From Leptodontidium sp. MPI-SDFR-AT-0119 (taxonomy: Eukaryota > Ascomycota > Leotiomycetes > Helotiales > Leptodontidiaceae): 64,000 bases of DNA. The translations under genes were made by a program, and so were the position numbers. The stretch covers positions 1,054,001 to 1,118,000 of the forward strand of contig JAHLEZ010000004.1 of assembly GCA_020726505.1 (NCBI GenBank). Direction: 5' to 3'. Of this stretch, positions 31,418 to 41,973 are shown one piece after another. Every line of letters begins with the position of its first letter. Within the stretch, counting starts at the first letter, position 1. The notes beneath the pieces were generated by a model, which ran no database searches, was not told the DNA's origin, and worked only from the letters and a program-made list of their open reading frames with translations.

Positions 31418-34400
31418 TGTCGGAGCAGCCAGCAATTGATGTATTGGAGTGGCAATTGGTGTATTAGGCGTTAGCAAGTAAGAATGCTATGTAATGGTGT
31501 TGTTTGTAAGATGCTAGATGTTGAGCGAAAGTGAACGAGCGACGTGAAGAGGGGGAGGGGGAAGTCGGAGAGGGGAGCTGGTTTTGATGTCGAGGGAAGC
31601 GGCCGCTTCTTCTCCGGGCCATTTGGGCACTCAAGCAATGACGTCCCGGCAGCGACCAAAAACTGATCCGAGTGATGAGAGGAGCTACCTTGCATTACCA
31701 TAAACCCGTATCAATACGAAGTTAGTGACATAAAATTGGCCTTCTATTCATTCAGGGCAGCAGCTTAAGAGAAAGAAAGAAAGGAAAGATCTAAGGTAAA
31801 TGAAGGAGGGTTGATCAGACCGGTTCGAGGTAAACATAGAGGAGCTGTTAATTATGCCTTTCAAGAGCGCCGCCTATGATTAGAAATGCCCTTTTCCCTT
31901 CAAGATCAAAGGTTCCAGCACCCATCCTTTAGTGCACGCCTTATTCTGCTCACTTCTGCGCCAATCCCAAGCCGTGGTGAGGTCTGAACCGAACAAAAGT
32001 CTTGGCCTGGGTTCTTATGCACAACTTGAACAGCAACTCACCTTTACAATACAGGAACATGGATGTATGCCAGCACCTGCGAGCATGGAGTTCTTATTGT
32101 GCACAGCAGACGGGATCTTACAAGTCTCTCTGGCGGCGACATTCGCCACCAAGCCTCTGCATCCAAGGGTACATGGGGGTCCATTATTCCAATTCCAAAT
32201 GGACAGAGATGGATGCATACATCGACACAAGAGGTCGTCACTTCCATTATTTATTACGCCAAGCATTAACCGAGTTGGCAGCAGATTCCCAGTCTCGTCT
32301 TTAAACCATGAAGGTTTTGAGAGATTCAGTAAGGAGATTCAGATATATTACTTTCGGTGGCCTTGAGGATTCTTGGATTGCCGTTGAAAGCGTTTTCCAA
32401 GCATGCCGTCATTGTTGCGACCCGGCTGCGGGAGCGCATCGCCATTCTGGTGTACCGATTTCAGGGGTTTGGTTTGGAGCCGCATCCTCATGAAAATCCT
32501 CTGCGCGATTGGTACTTCTTGTATTGCAAAACGCTGAAGGAAATCACAGAGGATTTGGCAGCACACCCAAATTACAAAAAAAAAACATTAATATCTGAGA
32601 CTCCTCCATCGGTAAGCCTAAATAGAGGTGACGTCCAGATTGTTCACGTGACCTTGTGGTGGAAAGCTTGAAAGATCTGAAGATTTCGGGACCTAGACCA
32701 TGGACCAAGCCGACTAGGGAAAGGCTAGGTCATTCGAACAGAAACCGATCCCACGATGAAGCCCTCTTCAACACGATGAATCAAACCAACAGATCGAAGC
32801 AGAAATTTACAGATTCAAATGCAATAAGAATATATCAGAAGCTATAGATTGCAAATGAACAATAGATAAGATGCGAAGATTTGGTAGCAAATAGCTAGAT
32901 TGTTGCAATGCCAAAAACACGGAGTGCGGATGTTGCTGTGACAGGGCGAATACGTTTCCACCAAGCAGGAGATTTTGCAGCGTTTAGCTGAATTTTGGAA
33001 CTTGTGAACTTGAGGGCATGTCGTGGGCGGGGAATTCCCTTGCACATTGTTAGCATGGGAGATCTACGGAGATTTTCGGGTATACGATACCTATCCCCAA
33101 GGATCCGATATGAGATTCAAGATCTCCCTTCTTTTGTTTTTGATAGAAACAGAGTGTTGATGTTGTGTGCTTCTTCAGAAACCCTTGTGGCCGCTTCTTC
33201 GGGAGCTGGAAACCAGGCCCTAGATTTCGAAAACTAATACTGTTGGAACTAAATGATTAGCTCTCAGGAGGTTTAGAAAGGTCATCTGATATGATGCCAG
33301 ACTGTCCCTTCCGTCCTGTGCAGGGAGTTGGGGGGGGGGGGTTAGGGTATGGTCTTGATATTAGCATTTGACAGATCCAGTTGATATTTCTTAATTGTTG
33401 ATCTATTCATGATGTTAGCGAGAACCTCGAATAAATCGTGTATACATCCTTCAACGGGATCAAATGGTTGATAATATTAAACAAAATTGAGGACATTGAA
33501 TCTCGTTTCTAGGTCTAGCTCCTAGGTGAGAATGAGTGACGGAAAATTAGAAGGCTTGGTAAGATCATAAAGACTTTGCCGATAATTGTTCGTTTCTGAT
33601 ACATCATTACTAATAACATGTATTTCGAATTGAGAAAGGAGATCTGTAGAAGGCTGTCTGACGACTTGGAAGTGTTGCCGTACCATATGTCGCGTGCAAA
33701 AGGGGTTCGGGTAACTCGGTTGAATGTTGCTTGGCACACAACACCCCGCATCTTCATTTCACAGCCTACCAAGGTATGGAGTATTCAACTCTTGATATTC
33801 TTCGTCTGATCATAGACCGTGATCATCGGGTAGCATCTATAAGAGTCTTGGGGTCTAATATATGAAGGTTATCTCACTGGGTATGATTCGACTTGACTTG
33901 TCAGCCTCAACTGGGTGACTGACTGGGTCTAATTTCTAGGATGAGAGAAGGGGTTTCCTAACCGAATGTCAAACAAATGTATTTTGCTTTGCCCTCATGG
34001 AGAATATGAGCAAGGAATATATAAGATAGGGAAATTAGTAGGATAAGACAACCCATGGGATCTCTTGTGTGATGATTGTTCAGTGAGTGAGGCACAGCAG
34101 GGACTTAGATCGGACTGAAAAGACACCGACCCGGACTGGAAGGGGAGGCAGGATACAAACCAAAGCCAGTCCGTCCACCTTTCTATTACTTACTTACCAC
34201 TCACTCCAACACCTTCCATCACTTATTCTCGGCCTCTAAATCCCTAATTTTCGCACCTCAAGAAATACCATATCCCCCTGACATCTATCTCCTCGTCCAA
34301 TCCAAGTCTCTCCTCTCCTCGCAACTCCTCGCAACTCACTCCCACCAGCTCAGCTCAGCTCAGCCCAGCCCACGTGCTGCACTAAACCCAATCAGATGCT

Positions 34401-34760
34401 CGGGCGATCTATCTCCATCCTTGCATGGGCCCCATCCAGCGCTATCCCCCATCCAGCGGGTGTAAGTCGCAGTGACGTGCCTGCACCCCAGGAATCCAGG
34501 TCCGAGCTCTCTCCCGTCCATCCATCAATCACAGTGAGTGAGCGAGCGAGCGAGCTTCCATGGGTGGGTGCACCCAATCGCAGGCTGATTCCCCCTCTCG
34601 CCCACCTCCCAGCTCAGCCAGCTCCCCCTTCCCCTTCCATTTCCCCTTCCCCCTTCTTCTCTTCATTTCTCACCTCAACACCAACCTTCCATCATCCAGA
34701 GTCATCGACCTTCTCTACCGACAAATATATATCCAATTGAACCTTTATACACAACAAAAC
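31418..34760. other. 3.3-kb gene-free stretch
   Basis: The longest gap in the window. At 32000-32670 overlapping ORFs read partly like protein (YIDTRGRHFHYLLRQALTEL and KHAVIVATRLRERIAILVYR) in two different frames, but I cannot link them with splice sites; they may be an old relic. A G11 run lies near 33330. The last 500 bp are the promoter of the 34761 gene, with CAGCT repeats (34350-34370), GAGC repeats (about 34535) and a long CT-rich tract (34600-34680) typical of strongly expressed fungal genes. Confidence 0.4.
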
Positions 34761-35504
34761 ATGTCTACCAGAAAGAGGAAGCAAGATGACGAGGAGCTTG
34801 TTGCGCTCCCTAGCGACGAGAGTGAGGAGGAAGAAGAGTACGTTATTCCCACATTTCCGCGGCGCAGCATCCTATATTGCAGACATGGCTTCAATTGGAA
34901 GCTCTGCAGCTTCACAGATCATGTCCAAGCTTCACAATGCGACGATGTTGTTGACGAGGCTGTATGCGACTGCGCGAACCGGCGACACATGTCAGCCAAC
35001 TGGATGCGCTGACCAATACATCCGTAAGGACGAAGCTGACCGGACCCAACAGATATGAAGATTCCGAACCTGAAGATGCGGCTGGCAATGACGACGATGA
35101 CAGTGAGGAAGAGGAAGAAGAAGAACTTGAGGACGAGGAGGAGGTTGAAGGTATGCGCGATTTTCCTTCATCCCTTCTTTGATGTGATGACAAGCCGCCA
35201 ATTCCATCTCAAACAACCGTCACGACAGCAAGACGAAGGACTAATAACAAGAACAGAAGCACAGCCCGTGAAGAAGAAGCGCAAAACCGAGCCAGCTCCC
35301 ACCGAACAAGCCCCTAAATCCAAAGCTCCAGCTCCAGCCACAGCTGAAGATGAGGACGATGAGGACGATGTCCCTGAGGAGGAAGAGGATTCTGCTGATG
35401 ACGATGAAGTCGACTCTGTACCTGCCAAGACTGCGAAAGCTCCAAAGGCTGCAGATGAAGAGGATTTCGAGGAGGTTGGCGATGATGATGAGGATGACGA
35501 CTAA
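34761..35504 (+). CDS. Acidic, disordered protein with SV40-type NLS
   Basis: Three exons (34761-34837, 35053-35150, 35257-35504; introns 215 and 106 bp) give 140 aa. It is dominated by Asp/Glu runs (ESEEEEEYEDSEPEDAAG, DDDDSEEEEEEELEDEEE and a DDDEDDD end), with one basic island PVKKKRKTEP that matches a monopartite nuclear signal and an Ala/Pro/Lys spacer. This composition is typical of small histone-chaperone or nucleolar acidic proteins; I infer a nuclear role binding basic proteins, without a diagnostic domain. Its introns are longer than the window average, and its promoter has a long CT tract, which suggests solid expression. Confidence 0.8.
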
Positions 35505-36681
35505 GTCATTTCGAATCAATCACACACTGTGCGACATTTGGGCATGAGATATGATATGATAATGGTAGCGCAGGGTTATGGGAAACGGGACAATGGGAAG
35601 GATTTGCTGGATATTATGGGCTGGATGGAATTCAGAGGATTGGGATGGGATGGGATGCAAATGGGAATGTAGGGCTGGGATATAACAAAGGTACCTAGAA
35701 GGATCAGGACGACGGCAATCTGCTTTTTAGATCTCCTAAGCAAGTTCGTTTCTCATCAAATCCAAAAGCTTGTTCCTTCTACCCCCTTCTTCTCTTCTCT
35801 GACTTCTGACATCTGACATCTGTCGCCATTCGTTCTTCCATTTGCGCTTGTTGACACCTGCACGGTCTGGTATGTCACCTTCCTCCCGAGAAAGGAACAA
35901 CCTTGCGATGTGGCTGAAGGGTCCAGTCCAGTCCGTGAGTTAGTTCCATTCCTTTCGTTTCCCATAAATAGAGCAAGCGAATTGATAGAGCAAGCGAGCT
36001 GATGTTTGGGTTTGAACTGGGGGGCTGGGAGGTGAGGGCCGGATGAGGCGGGTTTCAAGACCGGGCACCTGAGACATCCTGAACCCCTTCGTGCACGGCT
36101 TTTCGAATCCCACTTGGCGGTTCAGGTGGGAGGGAGAGCCTTATCAATGCAGATCATCCCACCTCATTAATCTTTTGCTTCAAATCTCCCGGATAGCTGG
36201 AAGCTCTCTCCTTGTCATCTTACTCCCCTCTATCATCTATCTATCTATCTATCTCTCTGCTATTATTGTTCTTTTATTGTTATTGGCGTCTTGACTCGAT
36301 TTGTTGGTCGGTAGTTGTTGGCCTCGTCTGGTATCCATTTCTTATTGGTGTTGTTATTGTTTTTTCCTCGCAGGCGAGCTACCTACCTCGATTTTGTGTG
36401 CTGTCACTCACTACGTACTCGCATTATTCGGCTTTGTGATTGAACGAACTTTGTTTCGTGGTGCGACATCCCGGTGATCACACAACTTTGTACTCGTATT
36501 TCTTCTTCAATTCTTTTTTCTTTGGGAGTGACATTCCACACCATAGCCTAGAGCTAAAGAACCCTTTCAACCCACTCCCACCTTCGAGTCGAAAGATCGA
36601 GTCAACATCGCGCAAACAGTCACGGACCTACTGCACTCATTGAACTTCAACCCCGCCATACCTTACTCTACTTACAGATCG
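35505..36681. other. Intergenic with long T-rich leader and CTAT repeats
   Basis: About 1.2 kb. 36170-36560 is a pyrimidine-rich probable 5' leader for the 36682 gene, and a (CTAT)n microsatellite is listed separately. No protein-like ORF. Confidence 0.35.
36228..36257. repeat. (CTAT)n microsatellite
   Basis: About five to six tandem CTAT units, imperfect at both ends, in the presumed promoter/leader of the next gene. Confidence 0.7.
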
Positions 36682-37890
36682 ATGTCCCAACTCAGAGGAA
36701 CCGGTCCTTCGGTCAATGTCAGCAAGATGGACAACAGGTTCTCGACACTATTCCTGGAATCTCCAAGGCTGTCTACAGACAAATCCGCAGAGAACAAGCT
36801 GCCGAAGATGAAGAAGCTCCTCAACCGACTCTTCAATAAATCTTCACGAAAATCGCCCAACACCTCCACGAAAGAACCTCAAACCCCCGAAGAACGCGCC
36901 GACTATCTCTGGAACGCAGTTGTCGGTCTCACAAAACCCATCCCCAAGAAACCCTCCACGATCCAAAAGACCGTAAAACCACACCCAGCACCCAAACCCC
37001 ACGGCGGAAACACCAACACCACACAATCTGTAACCATACCTCCACCATCATCTGTCCCAAGCTACACCACCACGAAAGACATATTCTACAAAGGAAAAGG
37101 CAAACCAGTATCCAGCTCGCGCGATTCGAAATTCAGTTCAATCTCCTCCCTACCCTCCCTCAAAACGCTGAACATATCACCAACCACCACACCCTCAACA
37201 GCCCCCTCCTCAACAACAAGCACCACCCCAAACGCCCACATAAGCCTCCCCCCGTCCGACTTCGCACACCTCAAATCCCTCCTCCGCCGCGCCACGCGCC
37301 GTCTCAAACAGCAAGAATACCTCGCCTCGCACCTCTCCAACAACCTCCTCCACATCTTCGCCCGCAAGGAGATACACATCCAATCCCTCAAACGGCTCCG
37401 CAAATCCGAGCAGCAGAACATGCTCTCGACGATCTTCCGCACCAAGGAACACTGCGGTCGGTTATTCCTGCGCAAATCGGCCTTTCTCAGCCATGCGTTT
37501 GCGTGTTTGGGGAAGATGCAGAAGATGGTTGATGAGGCTGCCCAGGAGGCCGTGCTTGCGATTCCCGTGGCGTGCACGAGTCGGCAGGCTGCGGAGGGGG
37601 TGAGGTATGTGCTTTGTAGGGAGACGGTGGGGGATTTTTTGGGGGAGATGGAGAGGCTGGGGGGCTTGCAGAGGGGGTTGGATGGGGATGTTAGGAGGTG
37701 TGTTCTTGAGAGGGCTGGGGAGGGGAGGTGGGTTGGGAATTTGAGTGAGGGGATTATGATGCTTAGGTTTGTGGGCTTTTTGGAGGGGAGGGGGAGGGTT
37801 TTGGAGGGGTGTTATGGGTTGCTTGGGGAGGTTGTTAAGGGGATTGAGGAGGTTGCGAGGGAGAGGGAGGGGGAGGATTTGTTGTTTTGA
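36682..37890 (+). CDS. Basic helical hypothetical protein, 402 aa
   Basis: A single exon from ATG 36682 (MSQLRGTGPSVNVSKM); the frame is open further upstream but without ATG. Residues 1-180 are Ser/Thr/Pro/Lys-rich and probably disordered (SSRKSPNTSTKEPQTPEERA). From about residue 190 it is helical and basic (FAHLKSLLRRATRRLKQQEY, RKEIHIQSLKRLRKSEQQNM), ending in a hydrophobic-acidic helix bundle. No known domain. The coding strand switches sharply near 37450 from C-ending codons to G/T-rich codons, which creates long but false antisense ORFs. The neighbouring gene at 38390 has the same architecture and the same switch. The function is unknown. Confidence 0.8.
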   Translation: MSQLRGTGPSVNVSKMDNRFSTLFLESPRLSTDKSAENKLPKMKKLLNRLFNKSSRKSPNTSTKEPQTPEERADYLWNAVVGLTKPIPKKPSTIQKTVKPHPAPKPHGGNTNTTQSVTIPPPSSVPSYTTTKDIFYKGKGKPVSSSRDSKFSSISSLPSLKTLNISPTTTPSTAPSSTTSTTPNAHISLPPSDFAHLKSLLRRATRRLKQQEYLASHLSNNLLHIFARKEIHIQSLKRLRKSEQQNMLSTIFRTKEHCGRLFLRKSAFLSHAFACLGKMQKMVDEAAQEAVLAIPVACTSRQAAEGVRYVLCRETVGDFLGEMERLGGLQRGLDGDVRRCVLERAGEGRWVGNLSEGIMMLRFVGFLEGRGRVLEGCYGLLGEVVKGIEEVAREREGEDLLF

Positions 37891-38389
37891 TAAGGTGGGA
37901 TAGGATGGGTTATGTCTCTGGGTATCTGAAGGCAGGAAAGGGTCTGGACAGAGCGACAAGAGAAAGAGGATGACGGATTGTATATCACGGATGGGCACGG
38001 GATTTCATTAGAAGCGACGAGCTTCACGGTCTGATACCTTGTACTGCGGTGAGGGTCTTTTTCAATAGGAGTTAGGTTGGTTGGAGCATAGAGGAGTTTG
38101 GTTTTTGTTTATATGGCATGTATGAATATACAGCAAAAGCGAGAAAGTTTTGCTCTACATTCCATTCCAAAGTTCCATAGCAACTATTCATTCCTCACCT
38201 CCGCCCCTCGCAAAGCAGAGCCAACACCTCCACCACACCACTAAGGCACAATAATACTTGTCCCGTTTCTTTCCAGGTATTTTTGACATGGGTCATGTGC
38301 ACCATCCTGTTCCATCCCGTCCCGTCCACGATCTCAATCTCAATCTCGATCGAACAAGGGAACAAGGGTACGATATCTCTCTCCTCGCC
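37891..38389. other. Intergenic / possible N-terminal extension of next gene
   Basis: About 500 bp. From 38288 the frame of the next gene is already open with an in-frame ATG, so the last 100 bp may be coding. No other feature. Confidence 0.3.
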
Positions 38390-39523
38390 ATGGGTTGCTG
38401 TATCTCCTCCCCAACAAACCCGAAGACAGAAACTCACAGGGAAATACGTCGGATCCGCAAATCACAGATCTCACCTCCCGTCATTCTCGGTATATCGCCT
38501 TCCGTATCCCTGACTTCGAAATATTCCAACGACGATGAGAGGTATTATGCACCAACACCTCATCGACATCCTAATATACCTCCCTCCAATTCCCCAGCCT
38601 TGGGTTATCAGAATACTGCAACACCAACACGACTAGCACCAACTCTCTCCATCCAACCGCCCACGCCCCAAAAAGACGAATATGGCAACACGGAAGTTGA
38701 AGCCGAGTTTAACTTCCGAATCGGAAATCCCTCCGATATCAAAAGACAGCAAGACGAAGAACTTGCAGAAGAGATCTCACTCGTCGGTATCCGGATCGGG
38801 AAACTCATCCACGCCATCCGAGCTTATTCTTTCCATAGCGCGCAGACGAGAACCCAGACTTTGGGGGATTTGAAGGGTGTTATTGCGGCGCTGCCGAGGC
38901 TGCCGGGGGGATTGGTTGTTAGAAGGGTTTTGGAGAAGGTGGAGAGGGAGATGGGGGGGTTGTTTGAGGAAAAGAGGAGGGTTTTTGGGATGGTTAGGGG
39001 TGCGGCTGTTGGTTGTAGTGGGTGTGAGAGTGGGAGAGGGGAGCTGAATGGTATGGATGAGAGGGATAATAGAGATGGAAAGGCAGGGTCAGAGGGATTG
39101 TGGGAAGCGTTTAAGGGGTTGGAAGATAGGGAGAAGAGGAATATGGCGAGGATGTTGAGTAAGACTTGTGTGTTGATGCGGATTTTTGATATGTTGAGTT
39201 CGTTGAGGGCTGCGAGTGAGAAGTTACTTGCTCTTGATTCAGCTGTTAGTTTACGTCTGAGGAGGGAGTTTGAGGGTGTGCTTGGGGAGTTGAAGGGGTT
39301 TGAGGGCGGGGGAGGTGGTGATAGAGGAGGAGATGGGGCTATGAAGGGATTGGAGGAACGTGTAGGTGGGAGTGCTAGTATGCAGTGGAGAGTTTTGGGT
39401 ATTGTGCAGGAAAAGAGGAGAGAGGAGCTGGAGAGGAGGATGGAGGGTGTTAAGAGGGGGAGGGGAGGTGTTAGTGTGGCTTTGTTGGGGGTTGTTGAGG
39501 GGTTGGCTGAAGGTGGTGATTGA
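38390..39523 (+). CDS. Putative N-myristoylated/palmitoylated protein (MGCC start), 377 aa
   Basis: Start chosen at ATG 38390 in a CGCCATGG context, giving MGCCISSPTNPKTE: Gly2 and Ser6 suit N-myristoylation, and Cys3/Cys4 suit palmitoylation, which would tether it to a membrane. An in-frame ATG at 38288 would add 34 residues and hide the motif. Residues 1-120 are Pro/Ser-rich; from about 125 the protein is helical (DEELAEEISLVGIRIGKLIH, GLVVRRVLEKVEREMGGLFE, LEDREKRNMARMLSKTCVLM). A Gly-rich loop and a coiled-coil-like end follow. No family recognised. As in the gene before it, codon composition flips from C-rich to G-rich about 440 bp into the gene. Confidence 0.8.
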   Translation: MGCCISSPTNPKTETHREIRRIRKSQISPPVILGISPSVSLTSKYSNDDERYYAPTPHRHPNIPPSNSPALGYQNTATPTRLAPTLSIQPPTPQKDEYGNTEVEAEFNFRIGNPSDIKRQQDEELAEEISLVGIRIGKLIHAIRAYSFHSAQTRTQTLGDLKGVIAALPRLPGGLVVRRVLEKVEREMGGLFEEKRRVFGMVRGAAVGCSGCESGRGELNGMDERDNRDGKAGSEGLWEAFKGLEDREKRNMARMLSKTCVLMRIFDMLSSLRAASEKLLALDSAVSLRLRREFEGVLGELKGFEGGGGGDRGGDGAMKGLEERVGGSASMQWRVLGIVQEKRREELERRMEGVKRGRGGVSVALLGVVEGLAEGGD

Positions 39524-40146
39524 AGTTGATGAAGGGGGCGCATGGATAGTACCGTTAGGAGGCTGTATTAGCAATATTCTGAGAGTAATTTAGAGAAAAT
39601 TAATAGATTTGCTTAATCTTTCTATGTCTAGTATCTGAGCAAATGCCTATTTTTCTCGGACTGGGTTGGTGCGAAAGTGAATATCACGTGGAGACACTTC
39701 TTCATGATTTTTTCTCCTACGACTTTTGGTATCTTTGTCTACCATCTAATAAGCAAACATCGGGTGCATGTAAGGCACATTAAGCTTGCCTCGGATAAGA
39801 TGGTGGTTGATCTATCATGAAGTGTTCTTCACGTGTTGTGTGGTCACGACTATCTGGTAGTTCACCTGCGGGTACAATACCTACCAGGCCAGCTTAAAGA
39901 AAATGGCGTTGCTTCAAACAGCATAGCATATGAGATAATATTGGCCCAAACAAAAATCCCCTCATCAACCATTACATCACAGCAAAACTTGTCACTCTAG
40001 CTCATACCCGAGACGAGGATTCTACGGTACACTAAAATTAAAGTGATCTCACTCTCATTTCAAACACTCTATTTCATCTTCTCCTTGTCCTTCCTATCCA
40101 TATCCTTTTCTTTTACTTACACTATCTTTTGCAATGCCTTAACACA
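39524..40146. other. Intergenic, no gene seen
   Basis: About 620 bp. The last 100 bp are pyrimidine-rich and likely the leader of the 40147 gene. CACGTG words occur near 39687 and 39830 (ATCACGTGG, TTCACGTGT), which are E-box-like and could bind bHLH factors. Confidence 0.35.
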
Positions 40147-41079
40147 ATGGCAGCCCGAACCGAAGATGAGAGCGAAGCACTCGCAATGAAAGCTCCTACA
40201 ACCAGCCTCAAGAGCATCTCGTTCTGGGCACGCTGGTCACCTGCTCTCGCCAGCTCCTGCCGAATAACCACGTTCATTGTCTTGACGGGCGATACTATTT
40301 GGCTCCTCCTCAACACCGAAGCCACCAGAATGCGGCAGGACCACGCAGATGAATTCATGTTCGTCATCATAACCTGGATCCATATTGTACTCCTCGCTGC
40401 AACTTTTTTCTACGGTATATGTTTCTTCATTAAGGGTTATAGAATTGCGAGGTTCCAATTGAAGGGCATTGATGGTCTTGTTAAGAATGAGCAGATTAGA
40501 ATGATAGATGGGCTCGTAAGGCATTGGCACCAGCCTCAGGAGCCAGCTACCACGCAAAAGTCGGCTCCTGAACAATGGATAACGGACTGGTATATCGAAG
40601 ACACAAAGGAAGCTTTTGCTAAATATTTGGGTGTGGAGTGTCGTACGCATCTGGGTTCGTTCAGCAGCCGGGTAATGCTCGAGGAGGCTGGAGTTTTGGC
40701 TGCCATCGCGTTCGGATCGCCGTTAGCGGCTCAGTTGATGTACGCGAACTCTCTGGAGCCGTTATCACTTGTCGCGCTGGGAGTGTCCTTGGTACTGTGG
40801 GTTGTATTGTTGGTCATACAGTTAGTTTATTTGGTGTTCATATTTATTAAGGCCCAAGAATCTGGTTGGAAGTGGAAGTTGGGGAGAGTTACGAGACATC
40901 TCAGAAAGACAATTCTGAGAGGTGACCTGGAGAGTGCCTGCGAGGAGAAGGGGGGGAAGGAAATACTATTGAAGACTTGGATTAAGGAGTTTCTCAAAGA
41001 AGAGTCTGATACTCCTCAAGAGGCAAAAGACAGATTGGAAAATACCATCCAACCGATCTTGGATGCTGTTGTTGTCTAA
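40147..41079 (+). CDS. Four-TM membrane protein, hypothetical, 310 aa
   Basis: A single exon from ATG 40147 (ACACAATGG context). Hydrophobic helices lie near residues 28-46 (FIVLTGDTIWLLL), 58-82 (MFVIITWIHIVLLAATFFYG), 180-200 (VLAAIAFGSPLAAQLMY) and 208-236 (LVALGVSLVLWVVLLVIQLV), again two pairs separated by a soluble segment with HWHQPQEPATTQKSAPEQW. The C-terminus is Lys/Glu-rich and helical (RKTILRGDLESACEEKGG). No family recognised. It shares layout, but no obvious motif, with the 337-aa protein at 22445. The leader is CT-rich, as for expressed genes. Confidence 0.8.
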   Translation: MAARTEDESEALAMKAPTTSLKSISFWARWSPALASSCRITTFIVLTGDTIWLLLNTEATRMRQDHADEFMFVIITWIHIVLLAATFFYGICFFIKGYRIARFQLKGIDGLVKNEQIRMIDGLVRHWHQPQEPATTQKSAPEQWITDWYIEDTKEAFAKYLGVECRTHLGSFSSRVMLEEAGVLAAIAFGSPLAAQLMYANSLEPLSLVALGVSLVLWVVLLVIQLVYLVFIFIKAQESGWKWKLGRVTRHLRKTILRGDLESACEEKGGKEILLKTWIKEFLKEESDTPQEAKDRLENTIQPILDAVVV

Positions 41080-41973
41080 ATGACTGAAGCTAGGAAGGAG
41101 GGAGTTCAATCTCAGACAGAAATACCACGTTATCTTCCCCACCTCCTCAGAAATACATAATAAACAGGAGAATGCTTGAAGATCGTTGTTAGAGAAATGA
41201 AATATTAGAGCAAAATTTCGATGTTGAAAAGTACAGAACCAGAATCTGCGATGAAAGATTCCTTATCCAAAGTAATGTTTCTTAAACCAGCAATCCTCCA
41301 ATACCCAACGAGACCTCCAATACCATCCAAATGCCAAGATCCAGATGTCCATTCGCACCTACATAGGTCATCTGCTTCTTGCGTTGGTGCTGTCATTTTT
41401 GTGTGGTGTATCTCTGGCCTGGTGGTCTTCTTTTGTCAAGTTATCCAAAATGTCAATCACTGACATTAAAGCGAAAACGAAACTAGGTATCACTGGATTC
41501 AGCAACGACAGGTAGCAGCAGGCAGCAGTCCAAGTTAGATTGCAAACCAAGTGGAAAATGTGCAGACTTGCCAAGATGCCGAAAATTACCCATCCATTCA
41601 TTCATTTTGAGGTGGACGGATAGTTGGCTATGAAAAGGAAATGAGTCATTCGTGTTGTCAATTACATGAAAAGCCAGAAGCCCTCCAATGCGGGAAGAGC
41701 ACTTGAAGGCAAATAATGCTGACTTGCATGTTGCCATATCAACTTTGGCGAGGTGGTAAAATAGGGGTTGGTCCCTGTAAATACAGCGTGGCCGATTCTG
41801 ATTCCTGACCGAAGGCCCCTGCTACTCAAATCCCACACAAACTTAATGTACAAGCCTATTAAAAGACCTGCGATAGACCTACTGGTGGGTCAAAGTTAAT
41901 TCTGGAAATGACAATAGTTTATCATTTCATTGATTTCTGTAAAGATAACAAGGAATTGCATGTCGACTTGCAC
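41080..41973. other. Intergenic, convergent gene ends
   Basis: About 900 bp between two converging genes. No ORF reads as protein and no RNA gene was seen. Confidence 0.3.

Noticed and set aside
32002..32671. ORFs of 100 and 104 aa as genes
   Set aside because: They overlap in different frames, cannot be spliced together cleanly and match no family I know; kept only as a low-interest finding.
38824..39543. 239-aa antisense ORF opposite the MGCC gene, and similar ones at 37462-37998 and 37086-37577
   Set aside because: They arise from the G-rich coding strand, which reads as Pro/Ser/Leu-rich low-complexity sequence on the other strand, and the sense frames have better composition.
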